From positions 290 through 59,216 of the forward strand of contig NZ_LMHY01000003.1 in NCBI RefSeq assembly GCF_001429045.1: DNA of 58,927 nt, read 5' to 3'. The position numbers were made by a program, and so were the translations under genes. The DNA comes from Pseudomonas sp. Root71. GTDB lineage: Bacteria; Pseudomonadota; Gammaproteobacteria; Pseudomonadales; Pseudomonadaceae. A model generated the notes under the pieces. The model was not told where the DNA came from, ran no database searches, and was given only the letters and a program-made list of their open reading frames with translations. This document shows, one piece after another, positions 1-7,642 of this stretch; within the stretch, counting starts at the first letter, position 1, and each line of letters begins with the position of its first letter.

Positions 1-678
1 TTCGTGATCAATCCAGAGACCCTGCTGACGGGCATGAAGGTCTTCATCGACAACTCCGTGGCGGGTTACAACACGGCGACCGAAGACCTGTACTACAGGA
101 TCTACTACGCCGATGGCACGTTTTCGGACCGCGTCGAGGTGAACACCCTGACGCCGGAGGCTGGCGGACAGGTGTCCTTCCTCGTCGAGAAGGCGGGTGC
201 GTCACTGATCGACGCCGTTCAGCTGACGATGGGCCGGGGCGATATCAAGATCCCGGTGATCCAGTTCATTCAGCAGAGCGAGAGTCTGGCCAGCGATGTC
301 CAGCTGGCGTTCAGCGCGACGCTGACGGACAAGGATGGGGACTCGGCGACCAGTACATTTGACGCCAACCTGTTCGCCAACGACCCGGCCAACGCCCCCT
401 TCGACTTCACACTGGTGGGCACGATCGGTGAGCAGGATGCGTTCAACATCGATCTGTCAGTCAATGAAAACCTGTACCAGGTCACCGGCTTCGATACGGG
501 TTCAGGCGTGCAAGACAAGCTGGTGCTCAACGGCGACCCGAACGCCGTTGTCCAATCGATCGATAACACCGGTGCAGACGGCGTCGTGACGGTTGCCGAG
601 ACTGGCGGACAAACAACGACCATCACCGTGGTCGGGGCCCATGTCGAGAGTACCGATATCTTTTTTGGCAGTGCTTGA
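1..678 (+). CDS. C-terminal end of a large repeat-rich surface/secreted protein (partial)
   Basis: The reading frame is open from the first base, so the true start lies outside the window; only the last 225 or so residues are present. The sequence is acidic, rich in Asp, Asn, Thr, Gly and Val and nearly free of Cys. It carries a segment reading LTDKDGDSAT near residue 107, typical of the cadherin/VCBS-like Ig-fold repeats of large bacterial adhesins. No RTX nonapeptide (GGxGxDxUx) is visible in this tail, so the export route cannot be decided. It is followed by a good intrinsic terminator. The protein is probably extracellular. It faces inward, like the adhesin-type gene at the other end of the window, but the two tails are not alike in sequence. 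Confidence 0.7.
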   Translation, partial: FVINPETLLTGMKVFIDNSVAGYNTATEDLYYRIYYADGTFSDRVEVNTLTPEAGGQVSFLVEKAGASLIDAVQLTMGRGDIKIPVIQFIQQSESLASDVQLAFSATLTDKDGDSATSTFDANLFANDPANAPFDFTLVGTIGEQDAFNIDLSVNENLYQVTGFDTGSGVQDKLVLNGDPNAVVQSIDNTGADGVVTVAETGGQTTTITVVGAHVESTDIFFGSA

Positions 679-696
679 GGCTTTGCGCGTGAACAG

Positions 697-736
697 ATGC
701 GAGGGAGGCCTAGGAAACCACCCTCGCATTCTTTTT
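697..736 (+). terminator. Intrinsic terminator after the partial adhesin gene
   Basis: A perfect 9-bp stem (ATGCGAGGG at 697-705 with CCCTCGCAT at 721-729) with a 15-nt loop is followed by CTTTTTG. It lies just after the stop at 678 and ahead of the convergent LysR gene. The T-run orientation makes it a terminator for the + strand gene. Confidence 0.85.
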
Positions 737-808
737 GCGGTCCGATACGAGATTCGCATGATCGCATGATCGCATCCGCTAACGCAGAGAGGTGAAATGC
801 GTCGCCCC

Positions 809-1765
809 TCAAGGTGACGGTAGATAGCCCATCACACGTGACTCGCCCATCAGCAGCGGACGATTCAGTTCCGCGCAAGCGCGCAGGTACTCGGCCACCA
901 GGGTGACCCGCTTCAGCTTGCGCAGGTCCTCGCTGTAATACATCCAGAACTGCCGCGTGACCTCCACTTCACCCGGCAGCACTTCGCACAGGCGGGGATC
1001 GGGGCCGGCGAGGAAGCAAGGCAGGATGGCCAGCGCCCGCCCTTCCAGGGCTGCGTGGTAATGGGCGACCACGCTGGTGCTGCGCAGGCGGCTGTTGGCG
1101 CCGGGCATCAGGTCGTTCAGGTAGAGCAGCTTGAAGCTGAAGGCCAGGTCCTCGACATAGGTTACGAACGAGTGGCCGGCCAGGTCCTCGCGACAGCCGA
1201 TCGGCGGATGATTGGCCAGGTACTCCGGCGTCGCATACAGGCGCAGGCGGTAGTCGCACAATCGCGAGCACACATAGGGACCGCGCTCGGGGCGTTCCAG
1301 GGTGATGGCGATGTCCGCCTCGCGCCGTGACAGGTTGATGAAATGCGGGACCGGCAAAATGTCCACCGAAATATTCGGATAGTGCTCGAGGAAGTGACTC
1401 ATCTGCGCAGTGATGAAACAGGTCCCGAAGGCTTCGGTACAGCCGATGCGCAGATGCCCGGAGAGCCCCCCCGTGGTGCCGAAAACCTGCTCGCAGGCTA
1501 CCAGCAGCGTACTTTCCAGGGATTCGGCGTGGCCGACCAGACGCTGCCCCTCCACGGTCAGGACAAAACCGGAAGTCCGCGATTTCTCGAACAGCAGGGC
1601 GCCCAGGCACTGCTCCAGGGCGCGGATGCGCCGTGACACCGTGGTGTAGTCCACTCCCAGGCGGCGGGCCGCACCGCTGGCGGTGCGAGCACGGGCAACT
1701 TCGAGGAAGAAGCGCAAGTCGTCCCAGTTCAGTGGGGGCTGCGTTGTGCGTTTTTGCATATCCAT
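809..1765 (-). CDS. LysR-family transcriptional regulator (copy 1)
   Basis: This is a 318-residue protein, the usual LysR length. The N-terminal winged HTH covers about residues 13-72, with the NWDDLRFFLEVARA opening and RRLGVDYTTVSRRIRALE recognition helix. A periplasmic-binding-protein-like effector domain follows from about residue 95. The frame is open further upstream, but MDMQ at 1765 was chosen because the paralogue at 14710-15666 starts at the matching MNMQ behind a clear AGGAAAG; both are then 318 aa. It is divergent from the DUF485/ActP/OprD operon, the classic LysR arrangement, so control of that operon is inferred. The effector is unknown. About 37 residues differ from the paralogue by hand count, roughly 88% identity. 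Confidence 0.93.
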   Translation of the reverse strand: MDMQKRTTQPPLNWDDLRFFLEVARARTASGAARRLGVDYTTVSRRIRALEQCLGALLFEKSRTSGFVLTVEGQRLVGHAESLESTLLVACEQVFGTTGGLSGHLRIGCTEAFGTCFITAQMSHFLEHYPNISVDILPVPHFINLSRREADIAITLERPERGPYVCSRLCDYRLRLYATPEYLANHPPIGCREDLAGHSFVTYVEDLAFSFKLLYLNDLMPGANSRLRSTSVVAHYHAALEGRALAILPCFLAGPDPRLCEVLPGEVEVTRQFWMYYSEDLRKLKRVTLVAEYLRACAELNRPLLMGESRVMGYLPSP

Positions 1766-1794
1766 CGGGCTTTTCTGCCAATACATATGGGAAA

Positions 1795-1812
1795 TATGCA
1801 CTTATATACTCG
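1795..1812 (+). promoter_or_regulatory. Candidate promoter element TATGC-N5-TATACTCG upstream of the actP operon
   Basis: TATGC at 1795, five bases, then TATACTCG at 1805 forms a good -10 hexamer (TATACT) with an extended conserved block. The same block with the same spacing recurs at 5691-5708 upstream of the acyl-CoA synthetase gene. No good -35 is seen at either, which suggests an activator, possibly the neighbouring LysR protein. A CATAT-N5-ATATG inverted repeat overlaps the upstream side of this copy. The rest of the 1766-2147 divergent gap holds a possible small ORF (1893-2036) and an A-rich leader. Confidence 0.4.
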
Positions 1813-1892
1813 CATCTCACCCAGCTTGGCCAGCGTCGTTTTCGGGCCAGGAAAGCCCCCCACCCCAATAATAAATATCGAGGGCTGACAGC

Positions 1893-2036
1893 ATGAACGC
1901 ATGGATAAAAACCGGCTTTCACGCCGGACACAAGCAGCTGCGCAACAGCGCAATCGCGGCCACGATTCTCGTCTGCCGTGGGCCCGCCCTCCTGCACCGC
2001 CCTCTCTGCACCACAAGGTCAACCGGGCGGCAATAA
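1893..2036 (+). CDS. Possible small ORF in the actP leader (47 aa)
   Basis: An ATG at 1893 follows a GAGGG ribosome-binding site at a sensible distance. Just upstream is AATAATAA (1867-1874), which matches the Hfq/Crc motif AAnAAnAA. The frame runs 47 codons and stops 111 bp before the DUF485 gene. The leader AGGGCTGACAGC-ATG resembles the leader before the small ORFs at 33786 and 35234 (AGGCCTGAC-ATG). The peptide is basic, has no domain or hydrophobic segment that I recognise, and could be chance. It might be a translated leader that couples catabolite control to the operon; that is inference. Confidence 0.3.
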   Translation: MNAWIKTGFHAGHKQLRNSAIAATILVCRGPALLHRPLCTTRSTGRQ

Positions 2037-2147
2037 CTCCAGCACATCAGCATTCAGGCGGCGTCCCGCATCGGGTCGCTGCCCGGGTACCCGTACGCCC
2101 CTCAAAAGGCCGAACAACAAAAACAACTAGAAATGCGGAGCCTCACC

Positions 2148-2477
2148 ATGACGACCGACCATCCGAACCACGTCCTGACCTGTGCACTGGTCAGGGCCAA
2201 CCCAAAGTTCCAGCGCCTGGCGCGCCAGCGTGCACTGCTGGCCTGGTCACTGAGCGGCGCGGTACTGGCCATCTACTACAGCTTCATCATGGTGGTGGCT
2301 TTCGCCCCTGCCTGGCTGCACCTGCCGCTGTACGACGGCAGTCACCTCAGCCTCGGCATGCCAATCGGCGTGACGATCATCCTGTTGTCCTGGCTACTCA
2401 CCGCCTGGTACGTGCACAGCGCCAACACCCGCTTCGACGTACTCAGTTCGCAGATCCTGCAGGAGTCCCGCGCATGA
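2148..2477 (+). CDS. DUF485-family inner-membrane protein, ActP partner
   Basis: This 109-residue protein has two clear membrane segments, around residues 27-52 and 62-82, the DUF485 layout. Genes of this family (yjcH in E. coli) sit directly before the acetate symporter actP, as here, and their own role is poorly known. The ATG at 2148 is preceded by GGAG (2137-2140) at 7 bp. An upstream in-frame ATG at 2133 lacks such a site. AACAACAA at 2113-2120 is a candidate Hfq/Crc binding motif. The stop overlaps the next start by 4 bp (ATGA), so the two genes are translationally coupled. Confidence 0.9.
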   Translation: MTTDHPNHVLTCALVRANPKFQRLARQRALLAWSLSGAVLAIYYSFIMVVAFAPAWLHLPLYDGSHLSLGMPIGVTIILLSWLLTAWYVHSANTRFDVLSSQILQESRA

Positions 2478-4123
2478 AACGCCTGTCCGCCCTGCTCGCC
2501 CTCAGCCCTGTGCTGGCCCATGCCGAGCCCATCATTGCGCAGAAGCAACCACTCAACTTGCACGCCATCGGCATGTTTTTCGTCTTCGTCCTGGCCACCC
2601 TGCTGATCACCTGGTGGGCGGCACGACGCACCCGTTCCGCCGCCGATTTCTATAGCGCCGGTGGCGGTATCACCGGCTTCCAGAATGGCCTGGCCATCGC
2701 CGGTGACTACATGTCGGCGGCCACTCTGCTGGGCCTGTCGAGCCTGGTATTCGCCAAGGGCTACGACGGTTTCGTCTACATCATCGGCTTCTTCGTCGGC
2801 TGGCCCATCGTCACCTTCCTGATGGCCGAGCGCTTGCGCAACCTGGGGCGCTACACCTTCGCCGACATCGTCTCCTACCGCCTCGATCAAACCCGCGTGC
2901 GCAGCTTCGCCGCCCTCGGATCGCTGACCGTGGTCTGCTGCTATCTGGTGGTGCAAATGGTCGGCGCCGGTCAACTGATCAAACTGCTGTTCGGTCTCGA
3001 CTACCGCACGGCGGTGGTGGTAGTCGGACTGTTGATGCTGGTCTACGTGATCTTCGGCGGCATGCTCGCCACCACATGGGTACAGATCACCAAGGCGGTC
3101 CTGCTCCTGGCGGGCGGCACCACCCTGGTGCTGATGGCCCTGAGTCGCTTCGACTTCAGCTTCGAGAACCTGGCCGCCCAGGCGGTGGCCGCGCATGCCA
3201 GCGGCGTGCAGATCATGGGCCCGGGCACCTTGCTGGCCGACCCGATCAACGCGGTGTCCCTATCCCTTGGACTGGTCTTCGGCATTGCCGGCCTGCCGCA
3301 CATCCTGATGCGCTTCTTCACTGTGCCCAATGCCAAGGAGGCGCGTAAATCCGTACTGTTCGCCACGGTGTTCATCGGTTTCTTCTTCCTGGTGGTCTGC
3401 GTCCTGGGCTATACCGCCATCGTCATCGTCGGCACGGATCCTCAGTTCTACGTCGATGGCAAGATCGGCGGGGCCATGATTGGCGGCGGCAATATGGTGG
3501 CCATGCACCTGGCGAAGGCGGTGGGCGGCAACCTTTTTCTCGGTTTCCTCTCTGCCGTGGCTTTCGCCACCATTCTCGCCGTGGTGGCCGGCCTGGCCCT
3601 GGCCGGTGCCTCGGCCATCTCCCATGACCTTTACGCGTCGGTATTGAAGAAGGGCTGCGCCGACGAGAAGAAGGAAATGCGCGTGTCGCGCATCGCCACC
3701 ATCTGCCTGGGCATCGTTGCGATTGCCCTCGGCATTCTGTTCGAGGGCCAGAACATCGCCTTCCTGGTCGGCCTGACGTTCGGCATCGCCGCCTCGGCGA
3801 ATTTCCCGGTACTGATCATGGCGATGTACTGGGGCGGCCTGACCACCCGCGGCGCCCTCTATGGCGGCCTGACCGGCCTGATCAGCGCACTGGCCCTGGT
3901 GATCGGTTCGCCGTCGGTGTGGGTCGGTGTACTGGGGCATGCCCAGGCGCTCTTCCCTTACGACCAGCCAGCGCTGTTCTCCATGCCACTGGCCTTCCTG
4001 GTCATAGTGGTCGCTTCCAGGCTGGACCGCAGCGAACGCGCCGACCGCGAACGCGCCGCCTATGCCGACCAGTTCGTCCGTGCCCAGACCGGCCTTGGAG
4101 CTGCCATGGCCAGCAGTCACTGA
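2474..4123 (+). CDS. actP: Sodium:solute symporter, cation/acetate symporter type
   Basis: This is a 549-residue member of the SSS family with about 13 predicted membrane helices and an N-terminal cleavable-looking hydrophobic signal ending in AHA-E near residue 18. Family motifs include the [32 protein letters not shown] block near residues 57-90 and [15 protein letters not shown] near 130. It would import acetate or another short carboxylate with a cation across the inner membrane. The start overlaps the DUF485 stop. An extended frame back to 1901 is only open reading without a start signal. A T-tailed hairpin follows. The ActP name rests on family and the DUF485 neighbour; a closely related paralogue for propionate, pyruvate or another acid is equally possible, and the mms genes downstream favour a branched or C3 acid. 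Confidence 0.88.
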   Translation: MKRLSALLALSPVLAHAEPIIAQKQPLNLHAIGMFFVFVLATLLITWWAARRTRSAADFYSAGGGITGFQNGLAIAGDYMSAATLLGLSSLVFAKGYDGFVYIIGFFVGWPIVTFLMAERLRNLGRYTFADIVSYRLDQTRVRSFAALGSLTVVCCYLVVQMVGAGQLIKLLFGLDYRTAVVVVGLLMLVYVIFGGMLATTWVQITKAVLLLAGGTTLVLMALSRFDFSFENLAAQAVAAHASGVQIMGPGTLLADPINAVSLSLGLVFGIAGLPHILMRFFTVPNAKEARKSVLFATVFIGFFFLVVCVLGYTAIVIVGTDPQFYVDGKIGGAMIGGGNMVAMHLAKAVGGNLFLGFLSAVAFATILAVVAGLALAGASAISHDLYASVLKKGCADEKKEMRVSRIATICLGIVAIALGILFEGQNIAFLVGLTFGIAASANFPVLIMAMYWGGLTTRGALYGGLTGLISALALVIGSPSVWVGVLGHAQALFPYDQPALFSMPLAFLVIVVASRLDRSERADRERAAYADQFVRAQTGLGAAMASSH

Positions 4124-4151
4124 CGCTGCTTTTTCCGGGGCTGACACCCCG

Positions 4152-4185
4152 AGCGCGAGTCCGCTCCTTTGCTTCGCGCTTTTTT
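4152..4185 (+). terminator. Intrinsic terminator between the symporter and the porin genes
   Basis: A perfect 7-bp stem AGCGCGA/TCGCGCT (4152-4158 with 4174-4180) is followed by a run of six T. A second perfect hairpin CTGCGCC-N4-GGCGCAG lies at 4195-4212. Together they suggest partial termination or mRNA protection, so symporter and porin need not be made in equal amounts. Confidence 0.7.
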
Positions 4186-4296
4186 ACGCCCGACCTGCGC
4201 CGCTCGGCGCAGGACACCCCAAAAGCGCCCTTCCCTCGCCAACTCCAAACGGCGCGGGAGCGGCTCGTCGACAACAAAAACAACAAAAGGCAACCC

Positions 4297-5547
4297 ATGA
4301 AACCCACCACCCTCACCCTGTTCCTGGCCGGCACCGGTCTCGCCGCACAGGCTCACGCCGACTTCTTCGCAGACAGCACGGCCAGGCTGGAAACGCGCAA
4401 CTTCTACTTCAACCGCGACTTCCGCCAGGCAAATGCCGCCCAGTCCAAGCAAGAAGAATGGGCCCAGGGTTTCCTGCTGCGCTACGAATCCGGTTATACC
4501 GACGGCATGATCGGCGTCGGTGTCGATGCCCTTGGCCAGCTCGGCGTCAAGCTCGACTCCAGTCCCGATCGCTCCGGCTCCGGCCTGCTCAAACGCGATA
4601 ACGAGCCGCCCAAGCGTGCCAAGGACGAGTATGGCGAACTGGGCCTGACGGCCAAGTTCAAAGCGTCCAACAGCGTACTCAAGCTCGGCACCCTGACCCC
4701 GAAGTTGCCGGTACTGCTGGCCAATGACTCGCGCCTGCTGCCACAAACATTTCGCGGTGGCCAGTTGAACGTCCAGGAGATCAAAGGCCTGAGCGTCGAT
4801 GCCGGGCGCGTGGATCGGGTCAACCAGCGCGACTCCTCAAACTACGAAAAAATGTCGATCACCACCACCGGCGCCAAGGGCATTGTCAGTGGCCAGGCCC
4901 GCAGCGACGCCTTCAATTTCGCCGGCCTTGCCTACCAGTGGAGCGACCGGCTGAACACCGGCTACAACTATGGCGGCCTGGACGACTTCTACCACCAGCA
5001 CCAGTTCAGTCTGGTCCACGTGCTGCCGCTGGGCGCAGGCCAGACGCTCAAGAGCGACCTGCGCTACGCCCGCTCCACCGACGACGGCAACAGCAACATC
5101 GACAACAACGCCTTTGGCGCCATGTTCACCTATTCCCTCGGCGGCCATGCCTTGGGTCTGGGCTACCAACGCATGAGCGGCGACACCGGCTTTGCCTACG
5201 TCAATGGCAGCGATGCCTTCCTGGTCAACTTCGTGCAGATCAACGATTTCGCCAACAAGGACGAGCGTTCCTGGCAGGCGCGCTACGACTACAACTTCGC
5301 GGCGCTGGGCATTCCCGGCCTGACCTTCATGACCCGCTACCTGTCCGGCGACAGCATTGATCTGGGCGCCGGCAAGCCCGACGGCCGCGAATGGGAGCGC
5401 GACACCGACGTCGGCTACGTAGTGCAGAGCGGCCCGCTGAAAAACGTTGGTCTGAAGTGGCGCAACGCTACGGTGCGCAGCGCCCACTTCGGTAACGATC
5501 TCAACGAGAACCGCCTGATCCTCAGCTATACCCTGGCGCTCTGGTAA
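4297..5547 (+). CDS. OprD-family outer-membrane porin
   Basis: This 416-residue protein has a signal peptide ending AHA-DFF near residue 22. The OprD hallmark opening (a DS.A.LETRNFYFNRDF block) follows, as do alternating beta-strand patterns to a C-terminal Leu-Ala-Leu-Trp aromatic end. Members are monomeric 18-strand channels that take in one class of small nutrient, mainly carboxylates and amino acids. Its place after an ActP-type symporter suggests it is the outer-membrane entry for the same acid. The ATG at 4297 follows AAAAGG; AACAAAAACAACAAAAGG upstream holds two overlapping AAnAAnAA motifs (4273-4286), a strong candidate for Crc/Hfq repression. A perfect 18-bp hairpin ends the gene. 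Confidence 0.92.
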   Translation: MKPTTLTLFLAGTGLAAQAHADFFADSTARLETRNFYFNRDFRQANAAQSKQEEWAQGFLLRYESGYTDGMIGVGVDALGQLGVKLDSSPDRSGSGLLKRDNEPPKRAKDEYGELGLTAKFKASNSVLKLGTLTPKLPVLLANDSRLLPQTFRGGQLNVQEIKGLSVDAGRVDRVNQRDSSNYEKMSITTTGAKGIVSGQARSDAFNFAGLAYQWSDRLNTGYNYGGLDDFYHQHQFSLVHVLPLGAGQTLKSDLRYARSTDDGNSNIDNNAFGAMFTYSLGGHALGLGYQRMSGDTGFAYVNGSDAFLVNFVQINDFANKDERSWQARYDYNFAALGIPGLTFMTRYLSGDSIDLGAGKPDGREWERDTDVGYVVQSGPLKNVGLKWRNATVRSAHFGNDLNENRLILSYTLALW

Positions 5548-5553
5548 GCCCCC

Positions 5554-5610
5554 GCACAAGGCGGGCGCTGCTTGCATCGTTTGACGGTGCGGGCAGCGCC
5601 CGCCTTGTGC
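5554..5610 (+). terminator. Long perfect hairpin after the porin gene
   Basis: The arms at 5554-5571 and 5593-5610 are perfectly complementary over 18 bp, with a 21-nt loop. No T-run follows, so it may act as an mRNA 3' barrier as much as a terminator. The rest of the 5548-5835 gap carries a GTGC-T6-GCAC inverted repeat at 5642-5655, the candidate promoter at 5691 and a small leader ORF. Confidence 0.7.
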
Positions 5611-5690
5611 ATTCCTGGCGCATCGGGGATGCCGCAAGCCTGTGCTTTTTTGCACAACGCACGGGACTTTTTGAGCATTCTTATTTGATT

Positions 5691-5708
5691 TATGCCTGCC
5701 TATACTCG
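5691..5708 (+). promoter_or_regulatory. Candidate promoter element upstream of the acyl-CoA synthetase
   Basis: This is a second copy of TATGC-N5-TATACTCG with the same 10-bp start-to-start distance as at 1795-1812. TATACT at 5701-5706 is a plausible -10, and no consensus -35 is seen. The shared block suggests the symporter operon and the synthetase-mmsAB operon answer to the same activator. Confidence 0.4.
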
Positions 5709-5767
5709 ATTCAACCGCCTGGTCATGAACCAGGTCAGTCCCAATAAAAATAAACAGGGCACCCACC

Positions 5768-5839
5768 GTGAAGCCATTCTTGCTTGCCGTTGTCTCCCCA
5801 CTTTCAGGTACTCGCGCGCGTCTCGGGAGACTGCAATGA
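5768..5839 (+). CDS. Possible 23-aa leader peptide overlapping the synthetase start
   Basis: A GTG at 5768 with CAGGG 8 bp upstream opens a 23-codon frame whose TGA overlaps the ATG of the synthetase gene (ATGA at 5836-5839). This is the geometry of translational coupling. AATAAAAA (5743-5750), a candidate Hfq/Crc motif, lies just upstream. The peptide begins MKPFLLAVV. The small ORFs at 33786 and 35234 begin MFEPFVLCI and MLEPIVLYI, so a shared P-[FI]-[VL]-L pattern is possible. It may be chance. Confidence 0.35.
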   Translation: MKPFLLAVVSPLSGTRARLGRLQ

Positions 5840-7539
5840 ACAACAACTGCCAACCCTTCCTGGCCGCTCGCGACTTCCTGCTGGCCCACCGTACCGACTA
5901 CGCCACCGCCGTGCGTGACTTCCGCTGGCCGCAGCTGAGCGAATTCAATTGGGCGCTGGATTACTTTGACGCCATGGCCGAGGGCAACCAGGCCAATGCC
6001 CTGTGGATCGTCGAAGAGGACGGCAGCGAACAACGCTACAGCTTCCAGCAACTGGCCGCGCGCTCCAACCAGGTGGCCAATCACCTGCGCGCCCTGGGCG
6101 TGCGCCGCGGCGAACGCATCCTGCTGATGCTCGGTAACGACGTGGCCCTGTGGGAAACCATGCTGGCCGCCTTCAAGCTCGGCGCCGTGGTCATTCCCGC
6201 CACCGCCCTGCTGACCCCCGAAGACCTGCGCGACCGCATCGAGCGTGGTCATGTTTCCCACCTGGTGGTCGGTAGCGCCCATGTCGACAAGTTCGTCGGG
6301 CTGGGTGAAGGCTGCAGCCGCATCTGCGTCGGTCCGTCACCCGCCGGCTGGACCCCGCACAGCGCCGCCAGCGAACATTCCGAGCAGTTCGAAACCGAGG
6401 GCCGCACGCTGGCCACCGACCCGATGCTGCTGTACTTCACCTCCGGCACCACCTCCAAGCCGAAGATGGTGCTGCACAGTCACCAGAGTTACCCGGTCGG
6501 CCACCTCTCGACCATGTACTGGATCGGTCTGCAGCCGGGCGACCTGCACCTGAACATTTCGTCCCCGGGCTGGGCCAAGCACGCCTGGAGTTGCCTCTTC
6601 GCACCCTGGAATGCCGGTGCCTGCATCTTCATCCACAACACCGCACGCTTCAGCGCGCCCGCCCTGCTCGGCGTGCTGGAACGCTACGGCGTTACCAGCC
6701 TGTGCGCGCCGCCAACCGTGTGGCGCATGCTGATCCAGGAAGACCTGGCCAGTTACAAGGAGCGCTTGAAACTGCGAGAACTGGTGGGCGCCGGTGAGCC
6801 GCTCAACCCGGAGATCATCGAGCAGATCCTGCATGCCTGGGGCCTGTTGCTGCGCGACGGCTTCGGTCAGTCGGAAACCACCGCCCTGGTCGGCAACACG
6901 CCTGGCCAGCGGCTCAAGCCGGGGTCCATGGGCCGTCCGCTGCCAGGCTACCGGGTGACCATGCTCGACCCTGATGGCGTGCCGGGCAACGAAGGCGAGG
7001 TGGCCCTGCCGCTGGACGTGCGTCCGCTCGGCCTGATGCTGTGCTACGAGGACAGCCCGGAAAAGACCGCCGAAGTGATGCGCGACGGCTACTACCGCAC
7101 CGGCGACACCGCGCAGATCGACGAAGAGGGCTACATCACCTTCGTCGGCCGTGCCGACGACGTGTTCAAGGCTTCCGACTACCGCATCAGCCCCTTCGAG
7201 CTGGAAAGCGCGCTGATTGAGCACCCGGCGGTGATGGAAGTGGCCGTGGTGCCAAGCCCCGACCCGGTGCGCCTGGCAGTGCCCAAGGCCTATCTGATCC
7301 TGGCCCATGAAGCCCAGGGCAGCCACGAACTGGCCGGCAGCATCTTCGCGTTCGCCCGCGAGCACCTGGCGCCCTACAAGCGGGTACGGCGCATCGAATT
7401 TGTCAACGAGCTGCCCAAGACCATCTCCGGAAAGATCCGCCGGGTGGAACTGCGGCAAATGGAAATGCAGCGCCGCCAGAGCGACGCACGTGGCCCGCGG
7501 GAATACTTCGAAGAAGACTTCCCGCAACTCAAGGGCTGA
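5836..7539 (+). CDS. Acyl-CoA synthetase (AMP-forming), short/medium-chain type
   Basis: This 567-residue member of the ANL superfamily activates a carboxylic acid to its CoA thioester with ATP. The P-loop-like motif YFTSGTTSKPKMVLHSH lies near residues 198-214. The adenylate-binding DGFGQSET lies near 340, YRTGDTAQIDEEGYITFVGR near 421-440 and the catalytic-lysine region PKTISGKIRR near 528-537. The ATG at 5836 has GGGAGA 5 bp upstream. It leads the block with mmsA, mmsB and a 3-hydroxyisobutyryl-CoA hydrolase. The likely substrate is therefore a short branched or C3 acid such as isobutyrate or propionate, brought in by the porin and symporter upstream; that is inference. A GGGCCGGC/GCCGGCCC hairpin follows the stop. 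Confidence 0.9.
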   Translation: MNNNCQPFLAARDFLLAHRTDYATAVRDFRWPQLSEFNWALDYFDAMAEGNQANALWIVEEDGSEQRYSFQQLAARSNQVANHLRALGVRRGERILLMLGNDVALWETMLAAFKLGAVVIPATALLTPEDLRDRIERGHVSHLVVGSAHVDKFVGLGEGCSRICVGPSPAGWTPHSAASEHSEQFETEGRTLATDPMLLYFTSGTTSKPKMVLHSHQSYPVGHLSTMYWIGLQPGDLHLNISSPGWAKHAWSCLFAPWNAGACIFIHNTARFSAPALLGVLERYGVTSLCAPPTVWRMLIQEDLASYKERLKLRELVGAGEPLNPEIIEQILHAWGLLLRDGFGQSETTALVGNTPGQRLKPGSMGRPLPGYRVTMLDPDGVPGNEGEVALPLDVRPLGLMLCYEDSPEKTAEVMRDGYYRTGDTAQIDEEGYITFVGRADDVFKASDYRISPFELESALIEHPAVMEVAVVPSPDPVRLAVPKAYLILAHEAQGSHELAGSIFAFAREHLAPYKRVRRIEFVNELPKTISGKIRRVELRQMEMQRRQSDARGPREYFEEDFPQLKG

Positions 7540-7544
7540 ACCCC

Positions 7545-7562
7545 GGGCCGGCACGCCGGCCC
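7545..7562 (+). terminator. Short GC hairpin after the synthetase gene
   Basis: GGGCCGGC-AC-GCCGGCCC is a perfect inverted repeat, with no T-run after it. It sits in the 103-bp gap before mmsA, and is probably a processing or attenuation point rather than a full terminator. A similar imperfect GC hairpin lies between mmsA and mmsB at 9156-9180. Confidence 0.45.
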
Positions 7563-7642
7563 TTCCTGACCTAAACCCGACCGCTCGGCCAACCACGCCG
7601 AGGGGCCTCATTCGACCTAAAGAAAGCAGACAGGACCCGTAA

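Noticed and set aside
1901..2473. An N-terminal extension of the symporter frame back to 1901
   Set aside because: It overlaps the DUF485 gene, has no ribosome site, and the symporter has a normal signal-like N-terminus at 2474 with ATGA coupling.
5642..5660. A possible sigma-54 promoter (TGTGC...TTGCAC)
   Set aside because: The required GG at the -24 position is absent. The sequence is better described as a GTGC-T6-GCAC inverted repeat.
4837..6282. A 481-codon open frame on the minus strand over the porin and synthetase genes
   Set aside because: Antisense to two well-supported genes and spans their terminator and promoter region.
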